Positions 8,546 through 17,585 of a stretch of DNA of 64,000 nucleotides are shown here, in pieces (the first letter of the stretch is position 1; the number at the start of each line of letters is the position of its first letter). Source of the DNA: Lactobacillus sp. LL6 (GTDB lineage Bacteria > Bacillota > Bacilli > Lactobacillales > Lactobacillaceae); assembly GCF_007570935.1 (NCBI RefSeq), contig NZ_VLLR01000001.1, forward strand, positions 1,612,001 to 1,676,000. Direction: 5' to 3'. A program made the translations under genes and the position numbers. The notes beneath the pieces were generated by a model that ran no database searches, was not told where the DNA came from, and saw only the letters and a list, made by a program, of their open reading frames with translations.

Positions 8546-9169
8546 TTAGGCTAATTGATCCTTAAGTGATGCATCTTCGCCAGAAGCAAACATTGGGTTT
8601 TCTTGAGTTTCGCTGAGACGATCGTTAAGCATTGCATCGTGAATCTGTGCATTAAGTACGTTAACAATTTGGTTTTGGTTGAAAGTAGCAATCTTATTAA
8701 CTACTAAAGCAGCCATACCAGTAGTAGAAATCCAGTTAGCAATTACAATATCACGAACTCTTTCGTCATCGTAATTTGTATTGCTGTATTGTTCTTTGAA
8801 CTTTTCAGTTCCAAGTTCCATCAAAGTATCAGAAATAACTTTGCTACCAAACTTACCGTCTACAAACATTGCACGGAATAAGTTTACATGCTTTTCTGCA
8901 AAATCAATGTATGATAAGTCTAAGTCAATTAAAGCATCGCCTGTAAACTTTTGTTGCAAAGTCTTAGTCTTCAAATCATTTGAAATTCTTGCAAGTACTT
9001 GTTCACGCAAGTCATTCATGTTGCTAAATTCAAGATACAAAGGTTGGGTTGAAAAGTGTCCAGTCTTTGCAATGCTACGAGCAGTTAAACCTTCAATACC
9101 ATCTTTAACTGCCATCTTATAAGCAACATCTAAAATTTTATCTCTACTAATTTCTTTCTTTCTTGCCAT
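8546..9169 (-). CDS. TetR/AcrR family transcriptional regulator
   Basis: The 207-residue protein has an N-terminal helix-turn-helix (KILDVAYKMAVKDGIEGLTARSIAKTGHFSTQPLYLEFSNMNDL, about 9-52) with the TetR pattern, followed by an all-helical ligand domain. I chose the ATG at 9169 (MARKKEISRD), because GAGGTG sits 7 bases upstream. The neighbouring FMN reductases lie downstream on the same strand, but a terminator separates them. The regulated genes are therefore unclear; the regulator may control itself or those reductases. Confidence 0.85.
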   Translation of the reverse strand: MARKKEISRDKILDVAYKMAVKDGIEGLTARSIAKTGHFSTQPLYLEFSNMNDLREQVLARISNDLKTKTLQQKFTGDALIDLDLSYIDFAEKHVNLFRAMFVDGKFGSKVISDTLMELGTEKFKEQYSNTNYDDERVRDIVIANWISTTGMAALVVNKIATFNQNQIVNVLNAQIHDAMLNDRLSETQENPMFASGEDASLKDQLA

Positions 9170-9295
9170 TTTAAACACCTCAATCAGAATTACTCAGCTG
9201 TGCTTTTCAGTTACAGTCGTTATTTTTCTCTTCACAACTATAATAACGCTATAAAATAACAAATGCAAGTGTTAAATGACAAATGTTTTTTATTT

Positions 9296-9538
9296 TTACA
9301 ATCTAGAAAATAGTGATGTACTCGTACCACCAGTAAATTGGTCATAGTTGGAGTTAACCATTTCAATAACTTCCTGCTTATCCAGCCCTTGAGATGCACA
9401 ATATGCAAATAGCGCTGCAGACAATATGTAACCGCGTTCACGTGAATCAGATAAATTATCTGAAAACTTCATGTTTATTGCCTGGTTCTTATAATCAGTC
9501 TCTAATTCAATTGACTTATTTTCAATTTCTTCAGCCAT
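9296..9538 (-). CDS. Hypothetical small protein
   Basis: I do not recognise this 80-residue acidic protein. It starts MAEEIENKSIELE and has a central helical region (YILSAALFAYCASQGLDKQEVIEMV). There is no signal peptide or membrane span. AGAGGTACTATT precedes the ATG with an AGAGG at about 7 bases. A short conflicting frame overlaps it, but this frame has the better start and composition. It is single, between the TetR gene and the divergent pepD. Confidence 0.6.
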   Translation of the reverse strand: MAEEIENKSIELETDYKNQAINMKFSDNLSDSRERGYILSAALFAYCASQGLDKQEVIEMVNSNYDQFTGGTSTSLFSRL

Positions 9539-9618
9539 AATAGTACCTCTATTTTTTCAAAAAATATTTTTCAAGTTATAATAATTATAATTCAATTTAG
9601 CAGAAAGTGTGAAAATCT

Positions 9619-11028
9619 ATGGAAACAAAAGTTGGTCGTTCATCATGTACTTCAATCTTAATCGGTAAAAAAGCTTCCATTTCTGGCAGCGTAATGATTG
9701 GACGCAATGAAGATGCTAAAACTGCATGGCCTAAGCATTTAGCTTTTAATAAACATGAGACTATTTCAAATAATCATTTTAAGTCAAAAGATAACAAATT
9801 TGAAATGGATCTCCCAAATGAAAAACTTGCTTATTCTTCAACTCCTGAATGGACAGATAAATATGGAGTATTTGAAGAAGATGGAATTAACGAATATCAT
9901 GTTGCAATGAGCGCAACTGAAAGTGCATATGCAAACGACCGAGTTCAAGCAGCAGACCCATTTGATACTGAAAAGGGCATTCTTGAAGAAGCCATGGTAA
10001 GTGTAGTTTTGCCTTATATTAAAACGGCTCGCGATGGTGTAGCACGTTTAGGCGATATTGTAGAAAAACACGGAGCTGCAGAAGCTGATGGAATATTATT
10101 TGCAGACCCTGATGAAGCTTGGTACATGGAAATTGGTTCAGGTCATCATTGGGTAGCTGAGCGCATTCCTGATGATTCATATGCCGTAGTTGCAAATCAA
10201 CTAGCAATTCAGGAAATTGACTTTAACAGTGATAACTTTATGTATTCTAAAGGTATTCGTGATTTTGTTTATAATAACAAATTATGGCCTGAAAATAGAC
10301 CTTTTAATTTCCGTGAAATTTTTGGCACTCACGATGATAGTGACTTGCATTATAACACTCCACGTGTCTGGGTAGGACAAAGGCTACTAACTCCTACAAT
10401 AGAACAAAAACCTCAAAGTTTTGACTTACCGTTTACTCAAAAACCAGACAAACCATTATCAGCACAAGATGCCCAAGCTGTTTTAAGTAATCATTATCAA
10501 AATACACCCTATGATTTAACAAATAAAAAGAATAAAGACAATGCTACTTTCCGTCCTATTTCAGTAGCTACTACACAAGAGTCTCATTTACTTGAATTAA
10601 ACGGCGAAAATATGATTCACTGGCTTGCAATGGGAGTAGCTTCTCAAAGTGTTTATATTCCATTTTATCCACAAGGTACAAAAGTTCCTACAATGTATAA
10701 ATATGGAAAAGAAACTTACAGCCAAAATTCAGCTTATTGGGTATTTAAACTTACTAGTACCTTAGTTGATCGTGATTGGAGTAAGTATGGAACTGACTTA
10801 GCCAATGCACAAAGTGAAGCTAATCAAAAAGTTAACAGAATCCGTTATGAATTTGACCAAAAATTAGCTAAAGAAACTGACGACAAGCAAAGAATCAATT
10901 TAGTTAATGAAGCAAATAATAAAATGGCAAAAACTGCATTAGATATTTTCCGTGAATTAAATGCTAAATTAATTACAAAACAAACTGCAGATTCACCATT
11001 ACGTTTTCAAATGGATCCTAATTTATAA
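9619..11028 (+). CDS. pepD: C69 family dipeptidase (PepD type)
   Basis: The 469-residue protein belongs to peptidase family C69 (Ntn-hydrolase). The candidate nucleophile is Cys-10 in SSCTSILIGKKAS, followed by the family motif MIGRNEDAKTAWPKHL (about 28-43). DPDEAWYMEIGSGHHWVAERIPDDSYAVVANQ (about 160-191) is the conserved core. These enzymes cleave broad-specificity dipeptides in the cytoplasm and supply amino acids from imported peptides. Related lactobacilli carry several copies. In this type the Cys is not exposed by removal of a long propeptide. It is monocistronic, ended by the terminator at 11037. Confidence 0.92.
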   Translation: METKVGRSSCTSILIGKKASISGSVMIGRNEDAKTAWPKHLAFNKHETISNNHFKSKDNKFEMDLPNEKLAYSSTPEWTDKYGVFEEDGINEYHVAMSATESAYANDRVQAADPFDTEKGILEEAMVSVVLPYIKTARDGVARLGDIVEKHGAAEADGILFADPDEAWYMEIGSGHHWVAERIPDDSYAVVANQLAIQEIDFNSDNFMYSKGIRDFVYNNKLWPENRPFNFREIFGTHDDSDLHYNTPRVWVGQRLLTPTIEQKPQSFDLPFTQKPDKPLSAQDAQAVLSNHYQNTPYDLTNKKNKDNATFRPISVATTQESHLLELNGENMIHWLAMGVASQSVYIPFYPQGTKVPTMYKYGKETYSQNSAYWVFKLTSTLVDRDWSKYGTDLANAQSEANQKVNRIRYEFDQKLAKETDDKQRINLVNEANNKMAKTALDIFRELNAKLITKQTADSPLRFQMDPNL

Positions 11029-11036
11029 CAAAAAAC

Positions 11037-11073
11037 AAATAACCTACTTCATAATTGAAATAGGTTATTTTTT
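11037..11073 (+). terminator. Terminator after pepD
   Basis: A stem AAATAACCTA/TAGGTTATTT with a 14-base loop is followed by T residues on the plus strand, 9 bases after the stop. Confidence 0.85.
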
Positions 11074-11090
11074 ATATACTCATAACAGTA

Positions 11091-11765
11091 TTATTTCTTC
11101 TTACTCATCTTACCATCCATCATTTCATAAATATGATCAGCATATTTTTCAAGACGAGGATCGTGAGTAACAAGGATTATTGCTTTATCACGTTCTTTAG
11201 CTAATTTTTTAAATAATTTTCCAACTTCTTCTACGTTCTTAGTATCAAGAGATGCAGTTGGTTCATCTGCCAAGAGAATATCAGGATTGGCATATAAAGC
11301 TCTAGCAATCGCAACACGTTGCTGCTGACCACCAGATAATTCATTAGGATATTTTTTAACTAGTTTTTCTATACCTAAATCTTTTAATAATTTATCTAAA
11401 TCTTCTTTAGACAAATTATTTTGCTTTTTAACTTTATCAACTAAAACAAATTGTTCATGAACATCCAAAAATGGTACTAAGTTATAAGCTTGTAATACAA
11501 AGCCAATCTTATTTAATCGTAAATTATTGCTTTGCTTAGCTGAAAACTTTGTAATATCTTTACCATCAATTAAAACTATACCTGAAGTAGGTTTTTGAAG
11601 TGAGCCAGCAATTGTTAAAAATGTACTCTTTCCAGCTCCACTTGGGCCCATGATTAAGACCACTTCACCTTTATTAGCCTGAAAGTCAACATCTTTTAAT
11701 GCTTCAACTCGTGCAATTCCTTTTCCATAAAACTTGTTCACATCTTTTAATTCAATTACTGCCAT
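11091..11765 (-). CDS. ABC transporter ATP-binding protein (MacB/LolD type)
   Basis: The 224-residue ATPase has Walker A GPSGAGKST (about 40-48), the signature LSGGQQQRVAIARAL (about 143-157) and Walker B ILLADEPTASLD. The overall form (VEALKDVDFQANKGEVVLIMGPSG) is that of the ATPases paired with FtsX-type permeases. It lies 2 bases after the permease gene and forms an exporter or mechanotransmission complex with it. The upstream TetR gene in the same operon suggests inducible efflux or envelope-stress response. Confidence 0.9.
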   Translation of the reverse strand: MAVIELKDVNKFYGKGIARVEALKDVDFQANKGEVVLIMGPSGAGKSTFLTIAGSLQKPTSGIVLIDGKDITKFSAKQSNNLRLNKIGFVLQAYNLVPFLDVHEQFVLVDKVKKQNNLSKEDLDKLLKDLGIEKLVKKYPNELSGGQQQRVAIARALYANPDILLADEPTASLDTKNVEEVGKLFKKLAKERDKAIILVTHDPRLEKYADHIYEMMDGKMSKKK

Positions 11766-11767
11766 AA

Positions 11768-12829
11768 TTACTCACCAATCGCTTTCGCAGGATCTACTTT
11801 AAGAATTGATCTTACTGGAATCAAACTACCAATTATTCCCATCAAAAGCATTCCAATACTTCCAGCTAACATAATTGCAGGGGTAAATTTCATTGGAACA
11901 CTTGCTGGTAATAACAATGCTGTAATCCACATCATAATAAGGGCAATAACTACACCAACTACAACTAAAATAATTGATTGACTTACTGTAGCCCCAACAA
12001 GGGTCTTAGATGGGATTCCTTGAGCACGCATTACTGCAAAATTGTGCATCTTTTGCATTGTCAAAATATATAAGAACACTGCAATAATAATTAATGAAAT
12101 AACAAATAAGAATCCAATCATTAATTCAAAAGTCATATTTTGAGCAGTATAGCCTGGTAATTTGTTAATAAATGTTGCAATATTATAAGTTTTAGCATTT
12201 TTATGATTAAATTTATAATTTGCATTTTGAGAAATAATCGCCGAAACTTTTACATTATTCATCCCCTGACGAAGAGATTTCCAAGTAGCTAAATTTCCAT
12301 AAACAATAGGAGCAATATTGATTTTTGCATTCTTAACAAAACCAACAATTTTATATTTCTTATCAGAATCATTAAGTTTAATTTTATCGCCTAGTTTATA
12401 TCCTTTAATTTTAAAAGCTTCATCAACAGTTACTTCATTACCATTTTTTGCCTTTCTACCAGAAATTAGATTTTGATTTTTATAAATAAACTGTGATTTT
12501 TCAATTCCTAAAAATTGTGCCGATACTGATGCCTCATCTTTTGCCTTTACTACTACTGGAGTTTGTCCAATATAGGCTTCATCTTTACCCAGCTTAACAC
12601 CTTTTAAATCATCTGCAGTTAAGATTGACTGAGACATACTAATATTTGCATTTTTATTTAGAACTACTTTTTTAGCATCCCAAGCATTGATTGCTTGCGT
12701 ATTTTCATCAGCTAAACCAATTGCTAAAGATGACAGCATAAAAATCAAATAGCTTATTAGGAAAATCATCAAAATAATTAATCCATAGCGCAACTTTTCA
12801 CGCTGGATTTCTTTAAATGCTAAAAACAT
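11768..12829 (-). CDS. FtsX-like ABC transporter permease
   Basis: The 353-residue protein has one membrane span at about residues 13-37, then a large extracytoplasmic domain (about 40-225, with GQTPVVVKAKDEASVSAQFLG) and three C-terminal spans ending KVDPAKAIGE. The final DPAxAIGE sequence is the conserved FtsX/MacB C-terminus. It is the membrane partner of the adjacent ATPase. The start codon shares one base with the end of the TetR gene (12829), so expression is translationally coupled to the regulator. Confidence 0.9.
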   Translation of the reverse strand: MFLAFKEIQREKLRYGLIILMIFLISYLIFMLSSLAIGLADENTQAINAWDAKKVVLNKNANISMSQSILTADDLKGVKLGKDEAYIGQTPVVVKAKDEASVSAQFLGIEKSQFIYKNQNLISGRKAKNGNEVTVDEAFKIKGYKLGDKIKLNDSDKKYKIVGFVKNAKINIAPIVYGNLATWKSLRQGMNNVKVSAIISQNANYKFNHKNAKTYNIATFINKLPGYTAQNMTFELMIGFLFVISLIIIAVFLYILTMQKMHNFAVMRAQGIPSKTLVGATVSQSIILVVVGVVIALIMMWITALLLPASVPMKFTPAIMLAGSIGMLLMGIIGSLIPVRSILKVDPAKAIGE

Positions 12830-13359
12830 TACTTTTTTGCCCCCTTATCTAATAAATAAAGTGCTTCTTTATAACGTTTTAAATTTTTTTCCTTATTATC
12901 AGGATCAGCAAATACTGCAGTAATTACTTCATGACTTAATACCATTGCACTCCACATTTCTGGAGACATATGGAGCAATTGCTCTGAATTAATTCGCATA
13001 CTATTAGGAAGAGCTGCCTCATTTTGAAGCATATGCAATTTCATCATTGGTTCATACTTGCTGTGCTGAGTTTCATCAATAAACTTTAATACCCTTTCAT
13101 AGAAAAAGTCTGGATCAAATTTATCCCCAGGACTCATATTGATATGAATATCTTGAATTGCAATTCGATAAAGGTACATATAAGCATCAGTCAAGTCATC
13201 AAAATATTTATAAAAAGCGCCTCTAGCAATATCAGCATCCTTGACAATCCTTGCTACTTGACTATCAGTTAAAGCGTGATGGCTGAACTCATTCAAGAGA
13301 GCTGCAGTCACGCGCTTTTTTTTAACTTCTGGTAAACGTGTAAAAGTTGCTTTAACCAT
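12829..13359 (-). CDS. TetR/AcrR family regulator of the ABC operon
   Basis: The 176-residue protein has the TetR N-terminal DNA-binding domain: RVTAALLNEFSHHALTDSQVARIVKDADIARGAFYKYFDDLTDAYMYLYRI (about 16-66), including the recognition-helix GAFYKYF. It is the first gene of a three-gene operon with the FtsX-type ABC exporter. Two palindromes TGACAnnnTGTCA flank its promoter, so it very probably represses itself and the exporter and is released by an unknown ligand. Confidence 0.88.
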   Translation of the reverse strand: MVKATFTRLPEVKKKRVTAALLNEFSHHALTDSQVARIVKDADIARGAFYKYFDDLTDAYMYLYRIAIQDIHINMSPGDKFDPDFFYERVLKFIDETQHSKYEPMMKLHMLQNEAALPNSMRINSEQLLHMSPEMWSAMVLSHEVITAVFADPDNKEKNLKRYKEALYLLDKGAKK

Positions 13360-13382
13360 AATATTATCCTCTTTCCCTTTGG

Positions 13383-13437
13383 TGACATTTTGTCATTATC
13401 TACAGCATTATAATAAGAAGAAAATGACACAATGTCA
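13383..13437 (-). promoter_or_regulatory. TetR operator pair overlapping the ABC operon promoter
   Basis: Two 13-base dyads, TGACATTTTGTCA (13383-13395) and TGACACAATGTCA (13425-13437), have the same arms TGACA/TGTCA around a 3-base centre. On the minus strand the upstream copy contains the -35 TTGACA, followed 17 bases later by TATTAT; the other copy lies downstream of the -10. This arrangement fits autorepression by the adjacent TetR protein. Assignment of the binding protein is inference. Confidence 0.7.
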
Positions 13438-13450
13438 ATAGAAAAGTATT

Positions 13451-13475
13451 AAAAAAGGCGATTTTTTCGCCTTAC
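13451..13475 (-). terminator. Terminator of the histidine phosphatase gene
   Basis: On the minus strand AAGGCGA-AAAAAA-TCGCCTT is followed by a T run. The stem starts inside the stop codon of the upstream gene. Confidence 0.88.
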
Positions 13476-14071
13476 ATTAAAATCCGATTGTAATATACTA
13501 AACGATTAATTCCTTCTCGAATAGAAAATTCTGCTAAACCGCAATTTTCCATAGTTTGAAAAGCATCAATATTTCCATTTGCAATCAAATGTGCAGCCAT
13601 CATTCTAATTAAAGTTCCGTGAGCTACTACTAATACTTTTTTATCTGGATATTTTTTAATCATTTCATCTAAAAAACTAGCACATCTTGCTTCAAGCTCA
13701 CTCATTCTTTCGCCATGAGGAGCATACTTAACATAATTGCCATTAGCTTTTCCCCAAGGGTCAATGGCATCAGGATACTTTTCTGCCATTTCAGTTAATA
13801 ATGCACCGTCCCATTCACCATAATCAAACTCAAGCAAACGCTTATCTAAAATAATGTCTTTTTTACCTTTAGTAAAAATTCTTGCAGTTTCAAAAGCTCT
13901 TTTCATAGGACTTGCGTAAACTACATCAAATTGACTTTCATCAAAATTTTCAGAGGATTCTTGGGCCAGTTTTCTCCCTACACTGTTTAGTTCAGCATCA
14001 ATATTTGATCCTTGAATCCTACCTGTTTTATTTACATCTGTTTGACCATGTCTAATGAATACAATTTCCAT
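13472..14071 (-). CDS. Histidine phosphatase family protein (phosphoglycerate mutase-like)
   Basis: The 199-residue protein has the RHG motif FIRHGQTDVN at residues 5-14 with the catalytic His-8. It also has YASPMKRAFETARI (about 52-65), LLEFDYGEWDG and the second histidine in VVAHGTLIRMMA (about 148-159). It is a cofactor-dependent phosphatase of the GpmB/CobC type. The substrate cannot be deduced: phosphosugars are likely. It is monocistronic and ends in a terminator that overlaps its stop codon. Confidence 0.88.
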   Translation of the reverse strand: MEIVFIRHGQTDVNKTGRIQGSNIDAELNSVGRKLAQESSENFDESQFDVVYASPMKRAFETARIFTKGKKDIILDKRLLEFDYGEWDGALLTEMAEKYPDAIDPWGKANGNYVKYAPHGERMSELEARCASFLDEMIKKYPDKKVLVVAHGTLIRMMAAHLIANGNIDAFQTMENCGLAEFSIREGINRLVYYNRILM

Positions 14072-14192
14072 ATTATCATCCTCACTTTAAAAATATCTTA
14101 CTATTTTATACGAATTCTTTCCATTTTCTTAACTTGTTTCACTTTGAAAAGGATTAAAATATAAATATACAGTGTATTTAAGGAGAAAATTT

Positions 14193-14948
14193 ATGTCTCG
14201 TGTAACAATTCAAAGAGACGGTCTAACTTTAGTTGGAGACCGCGAAGAACCATTTGGTGAAATTTATGATATGGCAATTCTCATGCATGGTTTTACTGCT
14301 AATCGAAATACTGATTTATTAAAACAGATTGCTGATAATCTGCGTGATGAAAATGTCGCAAGTGTCCGTTTTGACTTTAATGGTCATGGCGAAAGCGATG
14401 GTAAATTTGAAGACATGACTGTTCCAAATGAAATCGCTGATGCAAAAGCAGTTCTAGATTATGTAAGAACTGATCCACATGTTAGAAACATTTTCTTAGT
14501 AGGACACTCTCAAGGCGGCGTAGTTGCTTCAATGCTGGCTGGACTATATCCTGATATTGTTAAAAAGGTTGTCTTAATGGCGCCTGCTGCTTCATTAAAA
14601 GATGATGCTTTAAAAGGGAATACTCAGGGAGCAATCTATGATCCTTATCATGTACCCAACAAAATCCCTTTAATTGGAGAAAAGTCTGGTCTAAAGCTTG
14701 GTGGAATGTATATTAGAACAGCTCAAGTCTTACCTATCTATGAAGTAGCAGGTCGCTTTACTGGACCTGTATCAATAATTGATGGTACAAATGATCAAGT
14801 AGTTGATCCAAAATATTCTAAAAAATATAATGATGTTTATTCAAATAGTGAACTTCATATGATTGAAGATGCAGATCATCGCTTTAGTGGAGAATATAAA
14901 GGAATCGCTGCAAAACTAGCTAGTGATTTTCTAAAGCCACTATTTTAA
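14193..14948 (+). CDS. Alpha/beta hydrolase, cinnamoyl (feruloyl) esterase-like
   Basis: The 251-residue protein closely resembles, by memory, the cinnamoyl esterases characterised in Lactobacillus johnsonii. It has MHGFTANRNTDLL, SVRFDFNGHGESDGKFEDMTV, the nucleophile elbow GHSQGGV (Ser near 106), the acid DGTNDQVVDP and the catalytic His in DADHRFSGEY. Such enzymes hydrolyse hydroxycinnamate esters such as chlorogenic acid. AAGGAG lies 7 bases before the ATG at 14193, which excludes an upstream GTG in frame. The 3' end overlaps the convergent yaaA by 4 bases. Confidence 0.85.
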   Translation: MSRVTIQRDGLTLVGDREEPFGEIYDMAILMHGFTANRNTDLLKQIADNLRDENVASVRFDFNGHGESDGKFEDMTVPNEIADAKAVLDYVRTDPHVRNIFLVGHSQGGVVASMLAGLYPDIVKKVVLMAPAASLKDDALKGNTQGAIYDPYHVPNKIPLIGEKSGLKLGGMYIRTAQVLPIYEVAGRFTGPVSIIDGTNDQVVDPKYSKKYNDVYSNSELHMIEDADHRFSGEYKGIAAKLASDFLKPLF

Positions 14949-15706
14949 CGGCGCTTAAAGTCAAAATTTGTACGGAAAATATAATTAGTTTCCGTACTAT
15001 TTTCTTTATCAAAAATAAATTCAAAATCATGAAAATCCTGCAATTCTGTAGGATTTTTTATTTGGTTTTCACAAATATATCGTGCCATTTCTCCTCGCGC
15101 CATTTTTGCATGAGTTCCAATCGTCTTCCATTTTCCATTGCGTTCTTCTAAAAAATCAATATCAATCATTTTTCGTTGTGAATCCGTATAAGGACGTATT
15201 GCACGAGAATATTCTTTAGAAGCTAAATTAATTACTATATCATTATCTTTATATAATTCTTTTGCAATTAAATCGCCCCAATAATGATACAAACTATAAT
15301 CACGAAAACCTGTCATTTTAGCATTCATCTCTAATCGGTATGGCGTTACTCCATCAAAAGGACGCAAAATCCCATAGAATCCTGACAAAATTTTAAGATG
15401 GTCTTTGGCATAATCTAATCCTTTTTGAGAAAATATATCAGCTGCCATATATTGATACTGTATTCCATGATAAGCAACTAAAGCCGGAGTTAAATTATGA
15501 TCTAAATCCATCACCTCAAGCTGCTTTAAACCCTCTTTAGTAATACGGTCACTAGATTTCCATAATTTTTGTAATTCATCTTGAGAGCGTGACTTTAAAT
15601 ATTTTTCCAAAATTCGGCTTTTATCTAAAAACTTCGGCATTGTCTCAACATTAAAAGAATCTCTATCAACAAGCATTTTCTTAGCTGGGGAAATAATAAT
15701 CTGCAT
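14945..15706 (-). CDS. yaaA: Peroxide stress protein YaaA
   Basis: This is a 253-residue UPF0246/YaaA protein. It begins MQIIISPAKKMLVDRDSF and has LKILSGFYGILRPFDGVTPYRLEMNAKM (about 104-131), VINLASKEYSRAI and GTHAKMARGEMARYI, all family signatures. In E. coli YaaA lowers free iron and limits Fenton damage during peroxide stress. Length is normal. It is convergent with the esterase gene, overlapping at the stop codons. Confidence 0.93.
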   Translation of the reverse strand: MQIIISPAKKMLVDRDSFNVETMPKFLDKSRILEKYLKSRSQDELQKLWKSSDRITKEGLKQLEVMDLDHNLTPALVAYHGIQYQYMAADIFSQKGLDYAKDHLKILSGFYGILRPFDGVTPYRLEMNAKMTGFRDYSLYHYWGDLIAKELYKDNDIVINLASKEYSRAIRPYTDSQRKMIDIDFLEERNGKWKTIGTHAKMARGEMARYICENQIKNPTELQDFHDFEFIFDKENSTETNYIFRTNFDFKRR

Positions 15707-15769
15707 TTTTTTGGCATCGCCTTTCTAATAAGTTACAATTAATAAGTATTAATTGAGAGGAGAAAAAAT

Positions 15770-16414
15770 ATGAATCCTGATTTTGCAATCGTCTTAAATT
15801 TTAACCTAAATAATGCTAAAAATGTTGACTTTGACTCACTTGTAAAAAAGGCGCGTGATATTGGTGTACGTGCTATTAGTGCAAGTAATGATTTTCAAGA
15901 AGCTTGTGACAAATACACCATTAAGTTAATAGATGAACAAAATGGTGAAAATTTAACTACAGACAACGTCATCAATGCAATTGTAGAAAATCGTAAAAAT
16001 GGCGATAAAACTGTTATTAATATCAATTTAGAAGATGGAAAAATTTCTGCTTCTGACGAAGAAATGCTTGAAAAAATCAATTCTTGGATGCACATGTTTG
16101 GACATGCGTTTAATGAGGGAATTCCAAGTGAATTAAGCGTTGATAAAGATGGCTTTATTTTAGAAAATCGTCATGCAAATTATCAAAAGTATATCTTCTT
16201 AAAGAGTCCTATCCCTGAAAAAATTGCAGTTAAAGGATTAAATGAAGAACCAAATCGAGTTGAATGGATTGAAAATCGTGTAGATTTAAAATTCAATTAT
16301 ACTGATGAAAAGTTAGAAATTGAACTTGTAAAACCTGATGATGAATTTGACTGGGAAGTAATTCGCATTCAAGCACACCGTCCAGAAGATGATATTTTAG
16401 AAACTAAATTTTAA
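15770..16414 (+). CDS. Hypothetical protein
   Basis: I do not recognise this 214-residue acidic cytoplasmic protein. The start (MNPDFAIVLNFNLNNAKNVDFDSLVKKARDIGVRAISASNDFQEACDKYTIKL) looks like an alpha/beta domain. The C-terminal half (FILENRHANYQKYIFLKSPIPEKIAVKGL... ) is predicted beta-rich. No catalytic motif is evident. GAGAGGAG gives a strong ribosome-binding site. It is monocistronic, closed by the terminator at 16416. Confidence 0.75.
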   Translation: MNPDFAIVLNFNLNNAKNVDFDSLVKKARDIGVRAISASNDFQEACDKYTIKLIDEQNGENLTTDNVINAIVENRKNGDKTVININLEDGKISASDEEMLEKINSWMHMFGHAFNEGIPSELSVDKDGFILENRHANYQKYIFLKSPIPEKIAVKGLNEEPNRVEWIENRVDLKFNYTDEKLEIELVKPDDEFDWEVIRIQAHRPEDDILETKF

Positions 16415-16415
16415 T

Positions 16416-16458
16416 AAAAGCTGATACACCACTAAAAAAAGTGGATGTAGCAGCTTTT
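16416..16458. terminator. Bidirectional terminator
   Basis: A long imperfect stem (AAAAGCTGATACACCACT against AGTGGATGTAGCAGCTTTT) closes a small A-rich loop with T-rich flanks on both strands. It serves the hypothetical gene from the left and the GalT-like/small membrane pair from the right. Confidence 0.9.
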
Positions 16459-16639
16459 ATTTTTCATTCTCAAATTTAACTGTCAAAGCATATCCTAGAG
16501 CAAGCAAAGTGACTAGTACAATAATTGAAATAATCTCATTAACATAAGCACTAACTTCTAGCCATAGCTCAAAAGCAAAAAGCTCGTTAATTATGAATTG
16601 AATTGCAAAAATTATTTTAGACTTCCAATCATTTTTCAT
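16457..16639 (-). CDS. Small hypothetical membrane protein
   Basis: This 60-residue protein has a basic start (MKNDWKSK), a hydrophobic segment near 10-22, and a clear membrane span near 35-54 (IISIIVLVTLLALGYALTV). Its start lies within the last 11 bases of the GalT-like gene, so it is translationally coupled. Function unknown; both proteins end in ENEK, which is probably coincidence. Confidence 0.6.
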   Translation of the reverse strand: MKNDWKSKIIFAIQFIINELFAFELWLEVSAYVNEIISIIVLVTLLALGYALTVKFENEK

Positions 16640-17432
16640 TTTCTAACTTTGACCCTTCATCAAAAAACTTTCTAAAACGATGAGCTTCTTTATCTAATGT
16701 TATCTCATCATTAACTTGTGATAATTTATACCCAACAAAATATGGTGGAGCATTAAAGCGTGTAATAAATTTTGCACAATAACCGTCTTGCTCACGTGGA
16801 TAAAAGAAAAGATTATAAGAATCACATCTGCCATCATACATAACATTAAGCATATATTTAGCACCACTTCTAATCCAATCCGCCCATAAATCAAGATTGT
16901 TTTTATTCAAAGTATTAATATTAAGTTCAGTGTAGCCTTGAACTGGATGTTGAGCAATATTTACTTCTACATTTCCATTATTAAATAAAGTTTCACCTTC
17001 AAAATTATTTGGATGAATATACTTATAACCATTCTCATGCTCTAGTCCCACAATCTGCATATGCGGATGAATCAAGGACCCACCAGAATTGGGACCATAA
17101 TTCTTGTACCAAACTACTGATTGGAATTTTTTGCTACTATTCATCTTTTCAAAAACATGAAGTGCAAACTTAATAACTTTTCGATTATGTTCAATTGAAT
17201 ACGTTGAAATATCTCCATGATGATTACTTGATTCAATTAATACAGTTTGAAGAGTATCACGCAAAGTGGGAAATTTGTTTTTTAGCCAAATAATTTCACC
17301 ATCTTGTTCATAAATATCAGTTAAATTATCAATATCGCAAAATGGACATATCTTTTTGTGCTTACTTTTTCGATAAGATTGTGGCTTACCTTTGGCCTGC
17401 TCCATTTGAAAGACAATTGGATCATTATTCAT
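16629..17432 (-). CDS. DUF4931 / GalT-like HIT-superfamily protein
   Basis: The 267-residue protein resembles galactose-1-phosphate uridylyltransferases. It has a zinc-type CPFC at about residues 29-32, ENKFPTLRD-like LKNKFPTLRD, and the HIT triad-like GGSLIHPHMQIVGLE (about 116-130). It is shorter than GalT and probably belongs to the DUF4931 group; the nucleotidyl-transfer substrate is unknown. AAGGGG sits 9 bases before the ATG at 17432, so this start is preferred over an in-frame TTG two codons upstream. It is coupled to the small membrane protein gene downstream. Confidence 0.75.
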   Translation of the reverse strand: MNNDPIVFQMEQAKGKPQSYRKSKHKKICPFCDIDNLTDIYEQDGEIIWLKNKFPTLRDTLQTVLIESSNHHGDISTYSIEHNRKVIKFALHVFEKMNSSKKFQSVVWYKNYGPNSGGSLIHPHMQIVGLEHENGYKYIHPNNFEGETLFNNGNVEVNIAQHPVQGYTELNINTLNKNNLDLWADWIRSGAKYMLNVMYDGRCDSYNLFFYPREQDGYCAKFITRFNAPPYFVGYKLSQVNDEITLDKEAHRFRKFFDEGSKLENEK

Positions 17433-17585
17433 TATCAATATCCCCTTATAATTTCATTTTGTACTTTTTATTATAGTAGAAAAAGACTAAAATATTCTTA
17501 TAAAAGCTAATGCCTTTACCAAAAAGCAATTAGCTGATAAACTGTTAAGCAAACGCATATTCTCAATTAGTGGGTGTTAAACATA

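Noticed and set aside
9238-9441. A 67-codon frame overlapping the small gene at 9296-9538
   Set aside because: It runs out of frame through the 80-residue gene and has a poor start; the 9296-9538 frame has a better ribosome-binding site and composition.
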